Source of the DNA: Neobacillus niacini
Lineage (GTDB): Bacteria > Bacillota > Bacilli > Bacillales > Cytobacillaceae
Reading direction: 5' to 3'
Length of the DNA stretch: 64,000 nt
Assembly: GCF_000759675.1 (NCBI RefSeq)
Contig: NZ_BAWM01000114.1
Span: 28,907-92,906 of the forward strand
How positions within the stretch are numbered: position 1 is the stretch's first letter; every line of letters begins with the position of its first letter. Made by a program: the position numbers and the translations under genes. The notes beneath the pieces were generated by a model. It was not told the DNA's origin. It saw only the letters and a program-made list of their open reading frames with translations, and made no database searches. Shown here in pieces: positions 35,341 through 43,116 of the stretch.

Positions 35341-36339
35341 TTATCTTGTTACAGGTGCTCCTCCAATATAAAACTCGAAATCTGGGGCAATTTTCCGGCC
35401 ATTTGGCATCATGAGCCATAATCTTAGTAAATGGCGTTTCTTGTCATCTTCTTCGTAATCTTCAAAATGAGTCCGTGAATGAAAAACGGAATAATTATTA
35501 ACGAATTGCATATCACCAGGTTCCATCATCATATCAATATGGAAGTTTTTATCATGAGTGAGGGAATCGATAAAATCAAATACTTCGATTTCCTCTTTCG
35601 ACAAAGAAATACCTGTTTTCGTTTGTGCTGATTGGACATATTGGCGAATATATCTGCAGCTTAATTTACTATCGTAATAGCTAAAGATCGGTGTTTGAAC
35701 TACTGGAGATTGACCTGGTGCTTCTTCCCCGCGAAGATCATGGGCAAATGGACGATAGAGAATTTCAAGGTACTCTGGGTGCTTCTCCAGAATTTCATTA
35801 TAGATAGACATCGCACTTGCGATACTGCTTAAACCGCCAGATTTCGCTTTGCGAAGACATAGTAATCCGACCACATCTGCGAGATCTGTGTGATAATCAA
35901 GATGTACATTCGTTTGGTAACCACGTACTTTTGTATTATCATTAAAGTCTTTTCCTACGTTTTTGATATGCCCTAAGAGTTCCCCAGTTTTGCTTTGGAT
36001 TATTGGTAGTCCCAAGTGAAGTCCAAGACCCCAGTAAATAATGCTCGCTTCTTCGTCAGTAAACTGATCCATTGGCAATCCACGAATCAATAAAAACCCT
36101 CTTCCATTCTCCAGCTCGTCAACAAAGTAAGTAATTTCGTCAGCTAGATCAGGAATCGGAAAATCCTCCTTTTTAAAATCAGGTGCTTTTAATCCCTTTT
36201 GTTGAACATGTAATACAGCCTTCTCAAGAGCAGCAATCGTTTTGTCGGACAAATAATAAATCCATGAATCATCTTTAGCCAGTTCAATACCTTTCCACGC
36301 TGAACGTCCTTGAATTTTTCCCTTCAAAATTTCTGCCAT
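35341..36339 (-). CDS. TauD/TfdA-family Fe(II)/2-oxoglutarate dioxygenase, paralogue 1
   Basis: A 332-residue oxygenase starting at the ATG at 36339 (AAAGGAGG upstream). The iron facial triad is visible: His150-x-Asp152 in YHTDLADVVG and the distal His287 in NNYSVFHSRTHFED. Arg302/Arg306 in KRHLLRLWL are candidates to bind 2-oxoglutarate. Such enzymes hydroxylate, desaturate or cleave ether/amine bonds of small acids. It is roughly two thirds identical by eye to paralogue 2 at 37895-38950 but differs next to the iron-binding His (TNVHLDYH versus TKLHLPFH), which may change the substrate. Its upstream region has a degenerate copy of the shared promoter. Confidence 0.9.
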   Translation of the reverse strand: MAEILKGKIQGRSAWKGIELAKDDSWIYYLSDKTIAALEKAVLHVQQKGLKAPDFKKEDFPIPDLADEITYFVDELENGRGFLLIRGLPMDQFTDEEASIIYWGLGLHLGLPIIQSKTGELLGHIKNVGKDFNDNTKVRGYQTNVHLDYHTDLADVVGLLCLRKAKSGGLSSIASAMSIYNEILEKHPEYLEILYRPFAHDLRGEEAPGQSPVVQTPIFSYYDSKLSCRYIRQYVQSAQTKTGISLSKEEIEVFDFIDSLTHDKNFHIDMMMEPGDMQFVNNYSVFHSRTHFEDYEEDDKKRHLLRLWLMMPNGRKIAPDFEFYIGGAPVTR

Positions 36340-36409
36340 AATTATTCCTCCTTTATGAATTGGGTTGTTCACCAGCTATTTATCTGAATATTGCGAATTT
36401 ATTAATTAA

Positions 36410-36458
36410 AGTATACTTATACTTTTTAATTAAATGAAATAACTACTATAACCAATAT
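36410..36458 (-). promoter_or_regulatory. degenerate shared promoter element, copy E (dioxygenase 1)
   Basis: The -10 (TATACT on the minus strand) and the following 19 bases through TTAAA are kept, then TGAAATAAC replaces TAAAATTAA. The palindrome is missing and the distal ACCAATAT comes 18 bp closer. It is probably an altered or weakened copy. Confidence 0.5.
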
Positions 36459-36498
36459 TTAAGTTTGAATACTATTAACATTCTAAGAATCTTACAAA

Positions 36499-37800
36499 CT
36501 ACCTGTTTAAAATACTCACTTGCTCCTTTGCCTCAGTCACTTTGTGGCTTTGCTTTGCGGGACCTACACCGATCCAAAATAATAGTCCGATAATCAGCAT
36601 CCCTAAAGAAGAGGCTTGAAACGCATAACCATAACCTATTGCCTCAGTCCCTGCATTTTGGATAAGATATCCAAAGACGAGTGGAGCAATAATACTTGTT
36701 GTACTTGCAAGAGCAATGAACGCCCCTTGTGCCTTTCCAATGTTTTGAGGAGAAAAAAACTCCATCAATATGGCGGGTGCGAGTGAAAGTATGACATATG
36801 CAAAACCGGGTGCTAGGGTAAAGAATATTATGGACATAGACGTTGAATTCACGGTATTTGCTAGATATATACATATAGCGGATAACATCATCATGAAACC
36901 AGCAAGATTAATTCGTGCTTTACGAATATCTCCTGTTTTACGATAAAGCCGATCTGATAGCAAAGCAAATCCAAATTGGCAAAAAGCTGCAAAAAGAAAA
37001 GGTAAAGACACGGCTAGTTTTAATGTTTGACCATTAAACTGTTGAATTTTGACAAAGTAGGCTGGAAACCATACCGCTTGAACAGACAATAACCAATAGG
37101 CACACCCACCGCACAAAACGGTCAAAATAAAATTTTTAGAGAAAAGATGCGGATAAAACTGGCGCCATGAAACCTTAGTGAGGCTAGACGACTGTTGCTC
37201 CTTTTGATGAATGTCAGACAGCCCCATTTCTTTTGGACTTTCTTTACCGAAAATCTGCCATAAAACTAACACAATTATTCCAAGAATACCCATGGCTATA
37301 AACGCAGATCTCCATCCATATTGTTCAATCAAGGAAATTAATAATGGCGATGCAATTGCTGAACCCCCTGTCGTTCCTAAGAGAACAGCACCAAAGCCGA
37401 TTCCGTGTCTATGTTTCGGGAACCATTTTCCTATGATTGCCGTAGATAGGGCGGGAGCTGGACCTTCACCTGCTCCCAAAATCATTCTTGTTAACACAAG
37501 TAGAGACAAACTGGAAACGAAAGGGGTTGTAAATTGAACAATCAACCAGATCAATGAAATCCACGATAACATTTTTTTCGTGTTTTTGGAATCGGCCATG
37601 CCTCCAAGAATGAAAGAGGAGAAGGTAAAGAACCAAAAGAATGAACTTCCTACAATTCCCCATTGCGAAGGACTTAAATGTAACTCTTTCATTAAAGGTA
37701 CGGAAACAAAACCAATGATAATTTTATCTACTTGGTTGATCATACCGGAAAGAACTAGAAATAATAAAATAATCCAAGAATACTTTGGAGTGCTTGACAT
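36499..37800 (-). CDS. MFS transporter (anion:cation symporter type), paralogue 2
   Basis: A 433-residue, 12-helix carrier from the ATG at 37800 with GTGAGGAT upstream; the longer open frame is not supported. It shares SSTPKYSW/NTPKYSW, MADSKNTKKML, GAGEGPA, KWFPKHRHGIGFGAVL and YGWRSAFIAMGI with the carrier at 31381-32670. The two genes are clear duplicates, similar even at DNA level. It follows dioxygenase 2 and the ligase on one strand, with a 13-bp hairpin in the gap. It probably imports the acid that dioxygenase 2 oxidises (inference). Confidence 0.9.
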   Translation of the reverse strand: MSSTPKYSWIILLFLVLSGMINQVDKIIIGFVSVPLMKELHLSPSQWGIVGSSFFWFFTFSSFILGGMADSKNTKKMLSWISLIWLIVQFTTPFVSSLSLLVLTRMILGAGEGPAPALSTAIIGKWFPKHRHGIGFGAVLLGTTGGSAIASPLLISLIEQYGWRSAFIAMGILGIIVLVLWQIFGKESPKEMGLSDIHQKEQQSSSLTKVSWRQFYPHLFSKNFILTVLCGGCAYWLLSVQAVWFPAYFVKIQQFNGQTLKLAVSLPFLFAAFCQFGFALLSDRLYRKTGDIRKARINLAGFMMMLSAICIYLANTVNSTSMSIIFFTLAPGFAYVILSLAPAILMEFFSPQNIGKAQGAFIALASTTSIIAPLVFGYLIQNAGTEAIGYGYAFQASSLGMLIIGLLFWIGVGPAKQSHKVTEAKEQVSILNR

Positions 37801-37828
37801 ATATATATCCTCACTTTTTCCTATATAA

Positions 37829-37863
37829 GGAACACCTTTTCCTGAAATGAGAAAAGGTGTTCC
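37829..37863. repeat. intercistronic hairpin between dioxygenase 2 and MFS 2
   Basis: GGAACACCTTTTC and GAAAAGGTGTTCC form a perfect 13-bp stem with a 9-base loop. There is no T-run on the minus strand, so it looks like an attenuation or mRNA-stability hairpin that lowers or protects MFS expression rather than a full terminator. Confidence 0.65.
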
Positions 37864-37894
37864 CACTAGTTTTAACGAAGCTGCTGATGCACAA

Positions 37895-38950
37895 TTACTT
37901 TAAGGTTTCAACAATACCGCCAGCTGTTTTATTACGAGCAGGTACACCGCCGCGACCCGGTTTTCCCGTATTCTCATCAATAAACATCGCGAAATCCGAG
38001 GAAATTTCCCGACCATTTGGCATCGTGAGCCACAATCTTAATAAATGACGTTTTCGATCCAGTTCTTCATAGTCTTCATATTGAGTACGTGAGTGAAGAA
38101 CCGTATAATTATTGACGAATTGCATATCACCTCGCTCCAGCATCATATTATAATGTAATTTTTCATCGTGAAGGAGGGAATCCAGTAAGTCTAATGCTTC
38201 AATTTCAACTTTCGACAGCTGGATACCTGTTTTCGCTTGTGCTGATTCGATAAATAAACGGACATATCGGCAGCTCAATTTTCCATCATAGTAACTAAAG
38301 ATTGGTGATGTAAATACTGGAGATTCTCCTGGCGCTTCCTCTCCACGACGATCAAAGTTGAATGGACGACAGAGAATTCCTAAATATTCGGGGTTCTTCT
38401 CCAGAATTTCATTATAAACAGCCATCGAGCTTATAATGCTGCTGTAACCTCCGGATTTCCCTTTTCGCAGGCTTAATAATCCAACAACGTCAGATCCATC
38501 AGCGTGAAAAGGAAGATGCAGTTTCGTTTGGTAACCGCGTACATTTGAATTTTCCAAGCTAAGACCTTGATCCCTAACATGCCCTAAAAGATCACCATTA
38601 GCGTTTTGCGATACCGGAGTTCCCATATGAAGGCCGAGACCCCAGTAAATGATGCTGGCTTCTTCATCTGTATACCTTTCAATTGGTAATCCGCGAATTA
38701 ATAGGAACCCTCTCCCATTCTCCAGTTCTTCAACAAAGTAATCAATTTCATCTAAGAGATCTGAAATCGGGAAATCCTCCTTGTTAAAATTAGGTGCTTT
38801 TAAACCCTTTTGTTTAACATGAACTAAAGCGTTCTCAAGTGAAGCAATCGTTTTTTCGGACAAATAATAAATCCATGATTCATCTTTGGCCAGGTCAGTG
38901 CCTTTCCAAGCTACTGGTCCTTTAACTTTTTCCTTTAAAATGGTTGACAT
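37895..38950 (-). CDS. TauD/TfdA-family Fe(II)/2-oxoglutarate dioxygenase, paralogue 2
   Basis: A 351-residue oxygenase with His149-x-Asp151 in PFHADGSDVVG, the distal His in NNYTVLHSRTQYED and Arg in RKRHLLRLWL. It matches paralogue 1 along its length, but it carries a C-terminal extension of about 20 residues ending IVETLK. It lies 34 bp downstream of the acyl-CoA ligase gene. Two such paralogues in one regulon recall the RdpA/SdpA pair, which oxidise opposite enantiomers of phenoxypropionate herbicides. That parallel is inference only. Confidence 0.9.
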   Translation of the reverse strand: MSTILKEKVKGPVAWKGTDLAKDESWIYYLSEKTIASLENALVHVKQKGLKAPNFNKEDFPISDLLDEIDYFVEELENGRGFLLIRGLPIERYTDEEASIIYWGLGLHMGTPVSQNANGDLLGHVRDQGLSLENSNVRGYQTKLHLPFHADGSDVVGLLSLRKGKSGGYSSIISSMAVYNEILEKNPEYLGILCRPFNFDRRGEEAPGESPVFTSPIFSYYDGKLSCRYVRLFIESAQAKTGIQLSKVEIEALDLLDSLLHDEKLHYNMMLERGDMQFVNNYTVLHSRTQYEDYEELDRKRHLLRLWLTMPNGREISSDFAMFIDENTGKPGRGGVPARNKTAGGIVETLK

Positions 38951-38983
38951 AAGTAATCCCCCTTTAATAATTTGGTTATTTTC

Positions 38984-40498
38984 TTACTTTACTTCAGTCA
39001 ATTCTCTTAACTCTCTGCGCAAAATCTTCCCTGTTGAGTTCTTTGGCAGCTCTTTAAAAAATTCTATTTGTTTAGGAAGCTTGTACTTCACCAGCTTATC
39101 CTTACAGAATTGAATAATGTCATTCAAGGTGATTTGCTCATCCTTAACAACGACGTATGCTTTTACGCTTTCACCGTATTCTTCATCAAGCACTCCAATC
39201 ACGGCCGCCTCTACCACGGCAGGATGTTGATAAAGGACTTCCTCCACTTCACGAGGATATACATTATAACCGCCCACAATAATCATGTCCTTCTTGCGGT
39301 CAACAATGTAGATGTATCCTTCTTCATCCGTTGTTGCGAGATCACCGGTGTAAAACCACCCGTCATTAAAAGCAGCTGCTGTAGCTTCGGGCATCCCCAA
39401 ATATCCCTTCATTACATTTGGCCCTTGAACAACTAACTCTCCGACTTCACCTCTCGGCAATTCTTTACCGAACTCATCTACAACTTTGCTTTGGACAGCT
39501 GGAATATTCAGGCCGATTGAGCCTGGTTTGCGAGTTCCTTTTAATGGATTAATGGCAACGAGAGGAGCTGTTTCCGAAAGACCATATCCTTCTAAGATAG
39601 AAACTTTAAACTTGTTTTCAAATTTATGCAGCATCTCGACTGGAATCGAGGCACCTCCAGAGATACACATGCGAATAGATTGGAAGTCCTCCGTAGTCGC
39701 TTCAGGTAAATGATTGATAAAACTGTACATCGTAGGCACTCCTGCAAACACGGTTGCCTTTCTTTCTCGAATGGTTCTGACCACATCGACAGGGCTGAAT
39801 ATAGGCTGAATCAGGACTGTTGCTCCACAAGCAATTGGTGCATTCAAACAAACTGTCATACAGAAAACATGAAACATTGGCAGGACAGCTACTACACGGT
39901 CATTTTCATCGAGTTCAAGTAATTTTGAAATAGAGTCTGCATTCGATGCTAAATTCCGATGTGATAACATCGCACCCTTTGGTTTCCCGGTAGTACCTGA
40001 CGTATACAGAATGACTGCAAGCTCTTCTTGATCAATGAAAGGGCTTCCATTAACATTTATGCTTGTTGCCATGAGATGTTCCCATGCCCATTCCTGATTC
40101 TCGGCATCGGTATAAATGACTAACTTTAGATTTTTCAATTGCTTCTTTACTTCTGTTAACTTCGGCTCTACGGATACGTGAGCAATGACCGCTTTGGCTT
40201 GACTATTATCTAATATGTAGCTGATTTCCCCTTGGGTAAACAAAGGATTAATCGGTACAACAAATGCACCTAGTCGTAAAATACCGTGGTACGCAATGAG
40301 AAATTCAGGGCTATTTCCTAATAAAAGAGCCACTCCATCTCCCTTCCCTATTCCTTGGGCAGACAATCCTGAAGCCAATTGATCCACCTGCTGAATTAGT
40401 TCCCTATAAGTAACACTTTTATCTCGATAGATATAAGCGATACTATCTGGGAAATTACTAGCGCTTTTTTTCAGATTTTCGTATAAATTATTACTCAT
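38984..40498 (-). CDS. long-chain/aryl acyl-CoA ligase (AMP-binding)
   Basis: A 504-residue adenylate-forming ligase that activates a carboxylic acid to its CoA thioester. Motifs are LYTSGTTGKPKGAMLSHRN (P-loop-like A3), GYGLSETAPL (A5), YTGDLATTDEEGYIYIVDRKK (A7/A8) and the catalytic Lys in PKNSTGKILRREL (A10). The ATG at 40498 is chosen because GGGGTGG precedes it; a TTG one codon earlier is equally placed. It is first behind promoter copy F, followed by dioxygenase 2 and MFS 2. It is the logical link that delivers the island product to the acyl-CoA operon at 19.7-28.2 kb. Confidence 0.93.
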   Translation of the reverse strand: MSNNLYENLKKSASNFPDSIAYIYRDKSVTYRELIQQVDQLASGLSAQGIGKGDGVALLLGNSPEFLIAYHGILRLGAFVVPINPLFTQGEISYILDNSQAKAVIAHVSVEPKLTEVKKQLKNLKLVIYTDAENQEWAWEHLMATSINVNGSPFIDQEELAVILYTSGTTGKPKGAMLSHRNLASNADSISKLLELDENDRVVAVLPMFHVFCMTVCLNAPIACGATVLIQPIFSPVDVVRTIRERKATVFAGVPTMYSFINHLPEATTEDFQSIRMCISGGASIPVEMLHKFENKFKVSILEGYGLSETAPLVAINPLKGTRKPGSIGLNIPAVQSKVVDEFGKELPRGEVGELVVQGPNVMKGYLGMPEATAAAFNDGWFYTGDLATTDEEGYIYIVDRKKDMIIVGGYNVYPREVEEVLYQHPAVVEAAVIGVLDEEYGESVKAYVVVKDEQITLNDIIQFCKDKLVKYKLPKQIEFFKELPKNSTGKILRRELRELTEVK

Positions 40499-40579
40499 CA
40501 AATGATTTCCACCCCTTCTCCTCACTTAGAAGCGTTTTATACGCTTACTATTGTGAATATTTTAAATATTACTACATTA

Positions 40580-40646
40580 AGTATACTCATAAGTAATAAT
40601 TAAATAAAATTAAAGATTTTAATTTGTATGTAAGTATTACTAATAT
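40580..40646 (-). promoter_or_regulatory. 67-bp shared promoter element, copy F (ligase operon)
   Basis: Minus-strand -10 TATACT, 19-bp gap, the best palindrome AAATTAAA-GAT-TTTAATTT and distal ACTAATAT. It lies about 82 bp upstream of the ligase start. Confidence 0.8.
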
Positions 40647-40710
40647 TCAGATTATAGTTCATCATAACAGGCGCCCTGCTTCCATAATCCCTACATCCAC
40701 TTTTAAATAA

Positions 40711-40747
40711 AAAGACAAAGCCCAATTCAAAGAAGGCTTTGACTTTT
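40711..40747 (-). terminator. Rho-independent terminator of the second LysR gene
   Basis: Minus-strand stem GTCAAAGCC / GGCTTTGTC with one mismatch, followed by TTTTTATTT. Confidence 0.75.
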
Positions 40748-40759
40748 ACATTTTTGCTA

Positions 40760-41647
40760 TTATTGATTCTTTAGATAATTTTCTATTAACTCAATAAATA
40801 AGTTCATAGATTTCGTATGCAATTCCGGAGATTCTGTAATAACAGAAAAATTTCTCTTTATTGGTGTTCCTTTAACATTTAATAATTGAATAGTACCAAG
40901 CAGTCTTTCTTTTTTAACAGTAAGTTCTGATAAATAACTAATACCTAGCCCCGCTTCGACTGCCTCTTTAATTAATTGTGTGCTGCCGAACTCCATTAAC
41001 CTAGTAGGACGTATTTGCAATGATTGAAATAATTTTTCCGTTGCATCTCTTGTTCCAGAGCCTTCTTCACGGACAATCCAATTCTCTTGTTCTACCTGTC
41101 TTCGTGTAACTTCCTCATTATAATAAATTGGATATTTACCTCCTGCCATGATATACATTTGGTCTGTGGAAACTGTTTTAGTATATATGTTTGTGTGAGA
41201 TATTTCCCCTTCAACTATCCCTACATCAATCTCATGACTTAGGATTGCTTTGGCAATATCTCTTGTGTTTCCAATCTGAACCGAAGGAACGATATTCGGG
41301 AATAGGTTCTTCAGTTTTGCAAGTATATGTGGTAAGACATATTCACCAAAAGTATAACTGGCACCTATTTTTAATAGTCCTTTTGGCTCGTTATTTAATT
41401 CATCGACTAACATTGACATTCGTTTATATAAACCTGTTATTTCTTTTGCATGTAAATAGACAATTTCACCTGCTTTCGTGAGCCTCACACTTTTGTTTGT
41501 TCGCAAAAGCAGTTTTGCGCCAATATATTTTTCTAATAGTTGAATTTGCTGGCTAACGGCAGGCTGCGTCATATGAAGCTCTTCAGCAGCTCTGGAAAAG
41601 TTTCTTTTATCAGCTACAGAAATAAATACAGATAATAATTGATCCAT
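40760..41647 (-). CDS. LysR-family regulator (CysB/YeiE-like), divergent from exporter
   Basis: A 295-residue LysR protein. The N-terminal HTH reads FSRAAEELHMTQPAVSQQIQ, and the effector domain starts near residue 90 (LLKIGASYTFGEY). An AAGGTGAAGG site precedes the ATG. It is divergent from the YeiH-type transporter with 118 bp between, the usual layout for a LysR regulator and its target. It resembles the regulators often paired with YeiH. It is unlikely to control the island, since the 67-bp element is absent from its own intergenic region. Confidence 0.92.
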   Translation of the reverse strand: MDQLLSVFISVADKRNFSRAAEELHMTQPAVSQQIQLLEKYIGAKLLLRTNKSVRLTKAGEIVYLHAKEITGLYKRMSMLVDELNNEPKGLLKIGASYTFGEYVLPHILAKLKNLFPNIVPSVQIGNTRDIAKAILSHEIDVGIVEGEISHTNIYTKTVSTDQMYIMAGGKYPIYYNEEVTRRQVEQENWIVREEGSGTRDATEKLFQSLQIRPTRLMEFGSTQLIKEAVEAGLGISYLSELTVKKERLLGTIQLLNVKGTPIKRNFSVITESPELHTKSMNLFIELIENYLKNQ

Positions 41648-41765
41648 ACCTTCACCTTCTTTGTATCGTTTTTACTTATTATAACTATAATAATCATTTA
41701 TTTTCCTTATTGTAAATCTTTCGTTACGATAATAATAAATAAAGCAATCGAGGGGATGAAAATCA

Positions 41766-42806
41766 TTGGAACAAAAAGCATTAATATTGACCAGTCCTAA
41801 TAATGAAAAAAAAGCTAAAAATAAGCTAAATGTATCTTTGGTATTTGGAATAGGTTTTACCTTTATCATAGCCCTATCTGGCTTTTTTTTGGCAGCAATA
41901 CCTGGTTTAAATCGCATTGGACCACTTGCCTGTGCAATTTTACTTGCTGTTATTTATCGACAGGTATTTGGATATCCGGAAGGGTTCCGTACAGGTATTC
42001 AATTTTCATCAAAAAAACTTTTAAGATTTGCCATCATACTTTACGGATTAAAGCTTAACATGATCGTAATATTTCACGAGGGCTTTCCACTATTGCTTAA
42101 AGGAGCCGTAACAATTATTTTTTCGATTGTTGTTCTTATGTTCATTGCAAAATTACTTAAAGCGGATTTAAATCTTTCTTTTTTACTCAGTGTTGGCACT
42201 GGTATTTGCGGTGCAGCTGCCATCGCAGCCGTATCACCCATAATTAAAGCAAAAGATGAAGATACGGCTATGGGGGTCGGCATCATAGCATTAGTAGGCA
42301 CGGTTTTTTCAATTATCTATACGTTATTATTTCCTTTATTGCCTATTAGTTCTATAGACTACGGAACTTGGGTTGGAATTAGCCTTCATGAAATAGGTCA
42401 TGTTGCATTAGCGGCCGTTCCAGCAGGACAGGATGCTCTTGCTCACGCATTACTCGCTAAACTTTCAAGAGTATTTCTATTAATTCCGCTTTGTTTTATC
42501 CTAATGCTTTGGATGAAAAAGAATGGAAAAATGGAGGGAGAAGCTAAATTCGAATTTCCTTGGTTTTTAATTGGTTTTATCGTCATGAGCTTTGTGGGGA
42601 CCTATATCATGGGTCATCAGGTTTTAGTTTCAAATTCAATTATGTCTGATATTGCAACTTTGACATCATTTATTTTAACGATGTCTATGACCGGCTTAGG
42701 ATTAAATATTAGCTTAAAAGAATTACGTACCAAAGCAATACGTCCGCTTATTGCCATTATCATTACATCTTTGCTTTTAACTATATTAACTTATTATAGT
42801 ATTTAA
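41766..42806 (+). CDS. YeiH/UPF0324 family putative sulfate exporter
   Basis: A 346-residue membrane protein with about ten helices. Family signatures are LYGLKLN, SVGTGICGAAAIAAVSPIIKA, GISLHEIGHVALAAVPAG and MTGLGLNISLKEL. The family is annotated as a putative sulfate exporter, with experimental support weak. The start is a TTG at 41766 with GAGGGG upstream; the nearby ATG is out of frame. It is probably regulated by the divergent LysR protein. Confidence 0.9.
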   Translation: MEQKALILTSPNNEKKAKNKLNVSLVFGIGFTFIIALSGFFLAAIPGLNRIGPLACAILLAVIYRQVFGYPEGFRTGIQFSSKKLLRFAIILYGLKLNMIVIFHEGFPLLLKGAVTIIFSIVVLMFIAKLLKADLNLSFLLSVGTGICGAAAIAAVSPIIKAKDEDTAMGVGIIALVGTVFSIIYTLLFPLLPISSIDYGTWVGISLHEIGHVALAAVPAGQDALAHALLAKLSRVFLLIPLCFILMLWMKKNGKMEGEAKFEFPWFLIGFIVMSFVGTYIMGHQVLVSNSIMSDIATLTSFILTMSMTGLGLNISLKELRTKAIRPLIAIIITSLLLTILTYYSI

Positions 42807-43116
42807 ACTTAAAAATCTTATCATATCATTCAAAAACAAAGTCCCAATTAATGGAAGTTTCCCTCAACAAATAAGAAAATAAAACAGCCTGAGTTCTGGA
42901 TTAGCATCAAGTACTCCAGCTGTTTTATTTATTTTTAAATACAATAATTAGATTTATACATCCAAGTGTATATCAGTTTACAAGCTGAGACGATTTAGCT
43001 TGAATATTTAACTGGGTTGCTTTTTTTAGTTTTATTTAGGTTTTTATAAAAGTCATCAATAAATTCCTTTGCTATCTTTGTTAAACCTTTTGTTTCTAAA
43101 TATATTTAAAGACCCA
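42807..43116. other. 310-bp gap with one terminator
   Basis: It contains the terminator at 42877-42936. The remaining 180 bp toward the HTH protein gene are AT-rich; no gene or regulatory signal is seen. Confidence 0.5.
42877..42936 (+). terminator. terminator of the YeiH gene
   Basis: Outer stem AATAAAACAGC / GCTGTTTTATT with a long, partly paired inner part, followed by TATTTTT. Confidence 0.7.

Noticed and set aside
40534..40551. AAGCGTTTTATACGCTT as a cre site in the ligase leader
   Set aside because: It is an inverted repeat but misses several fixed cre positions in either orientation.
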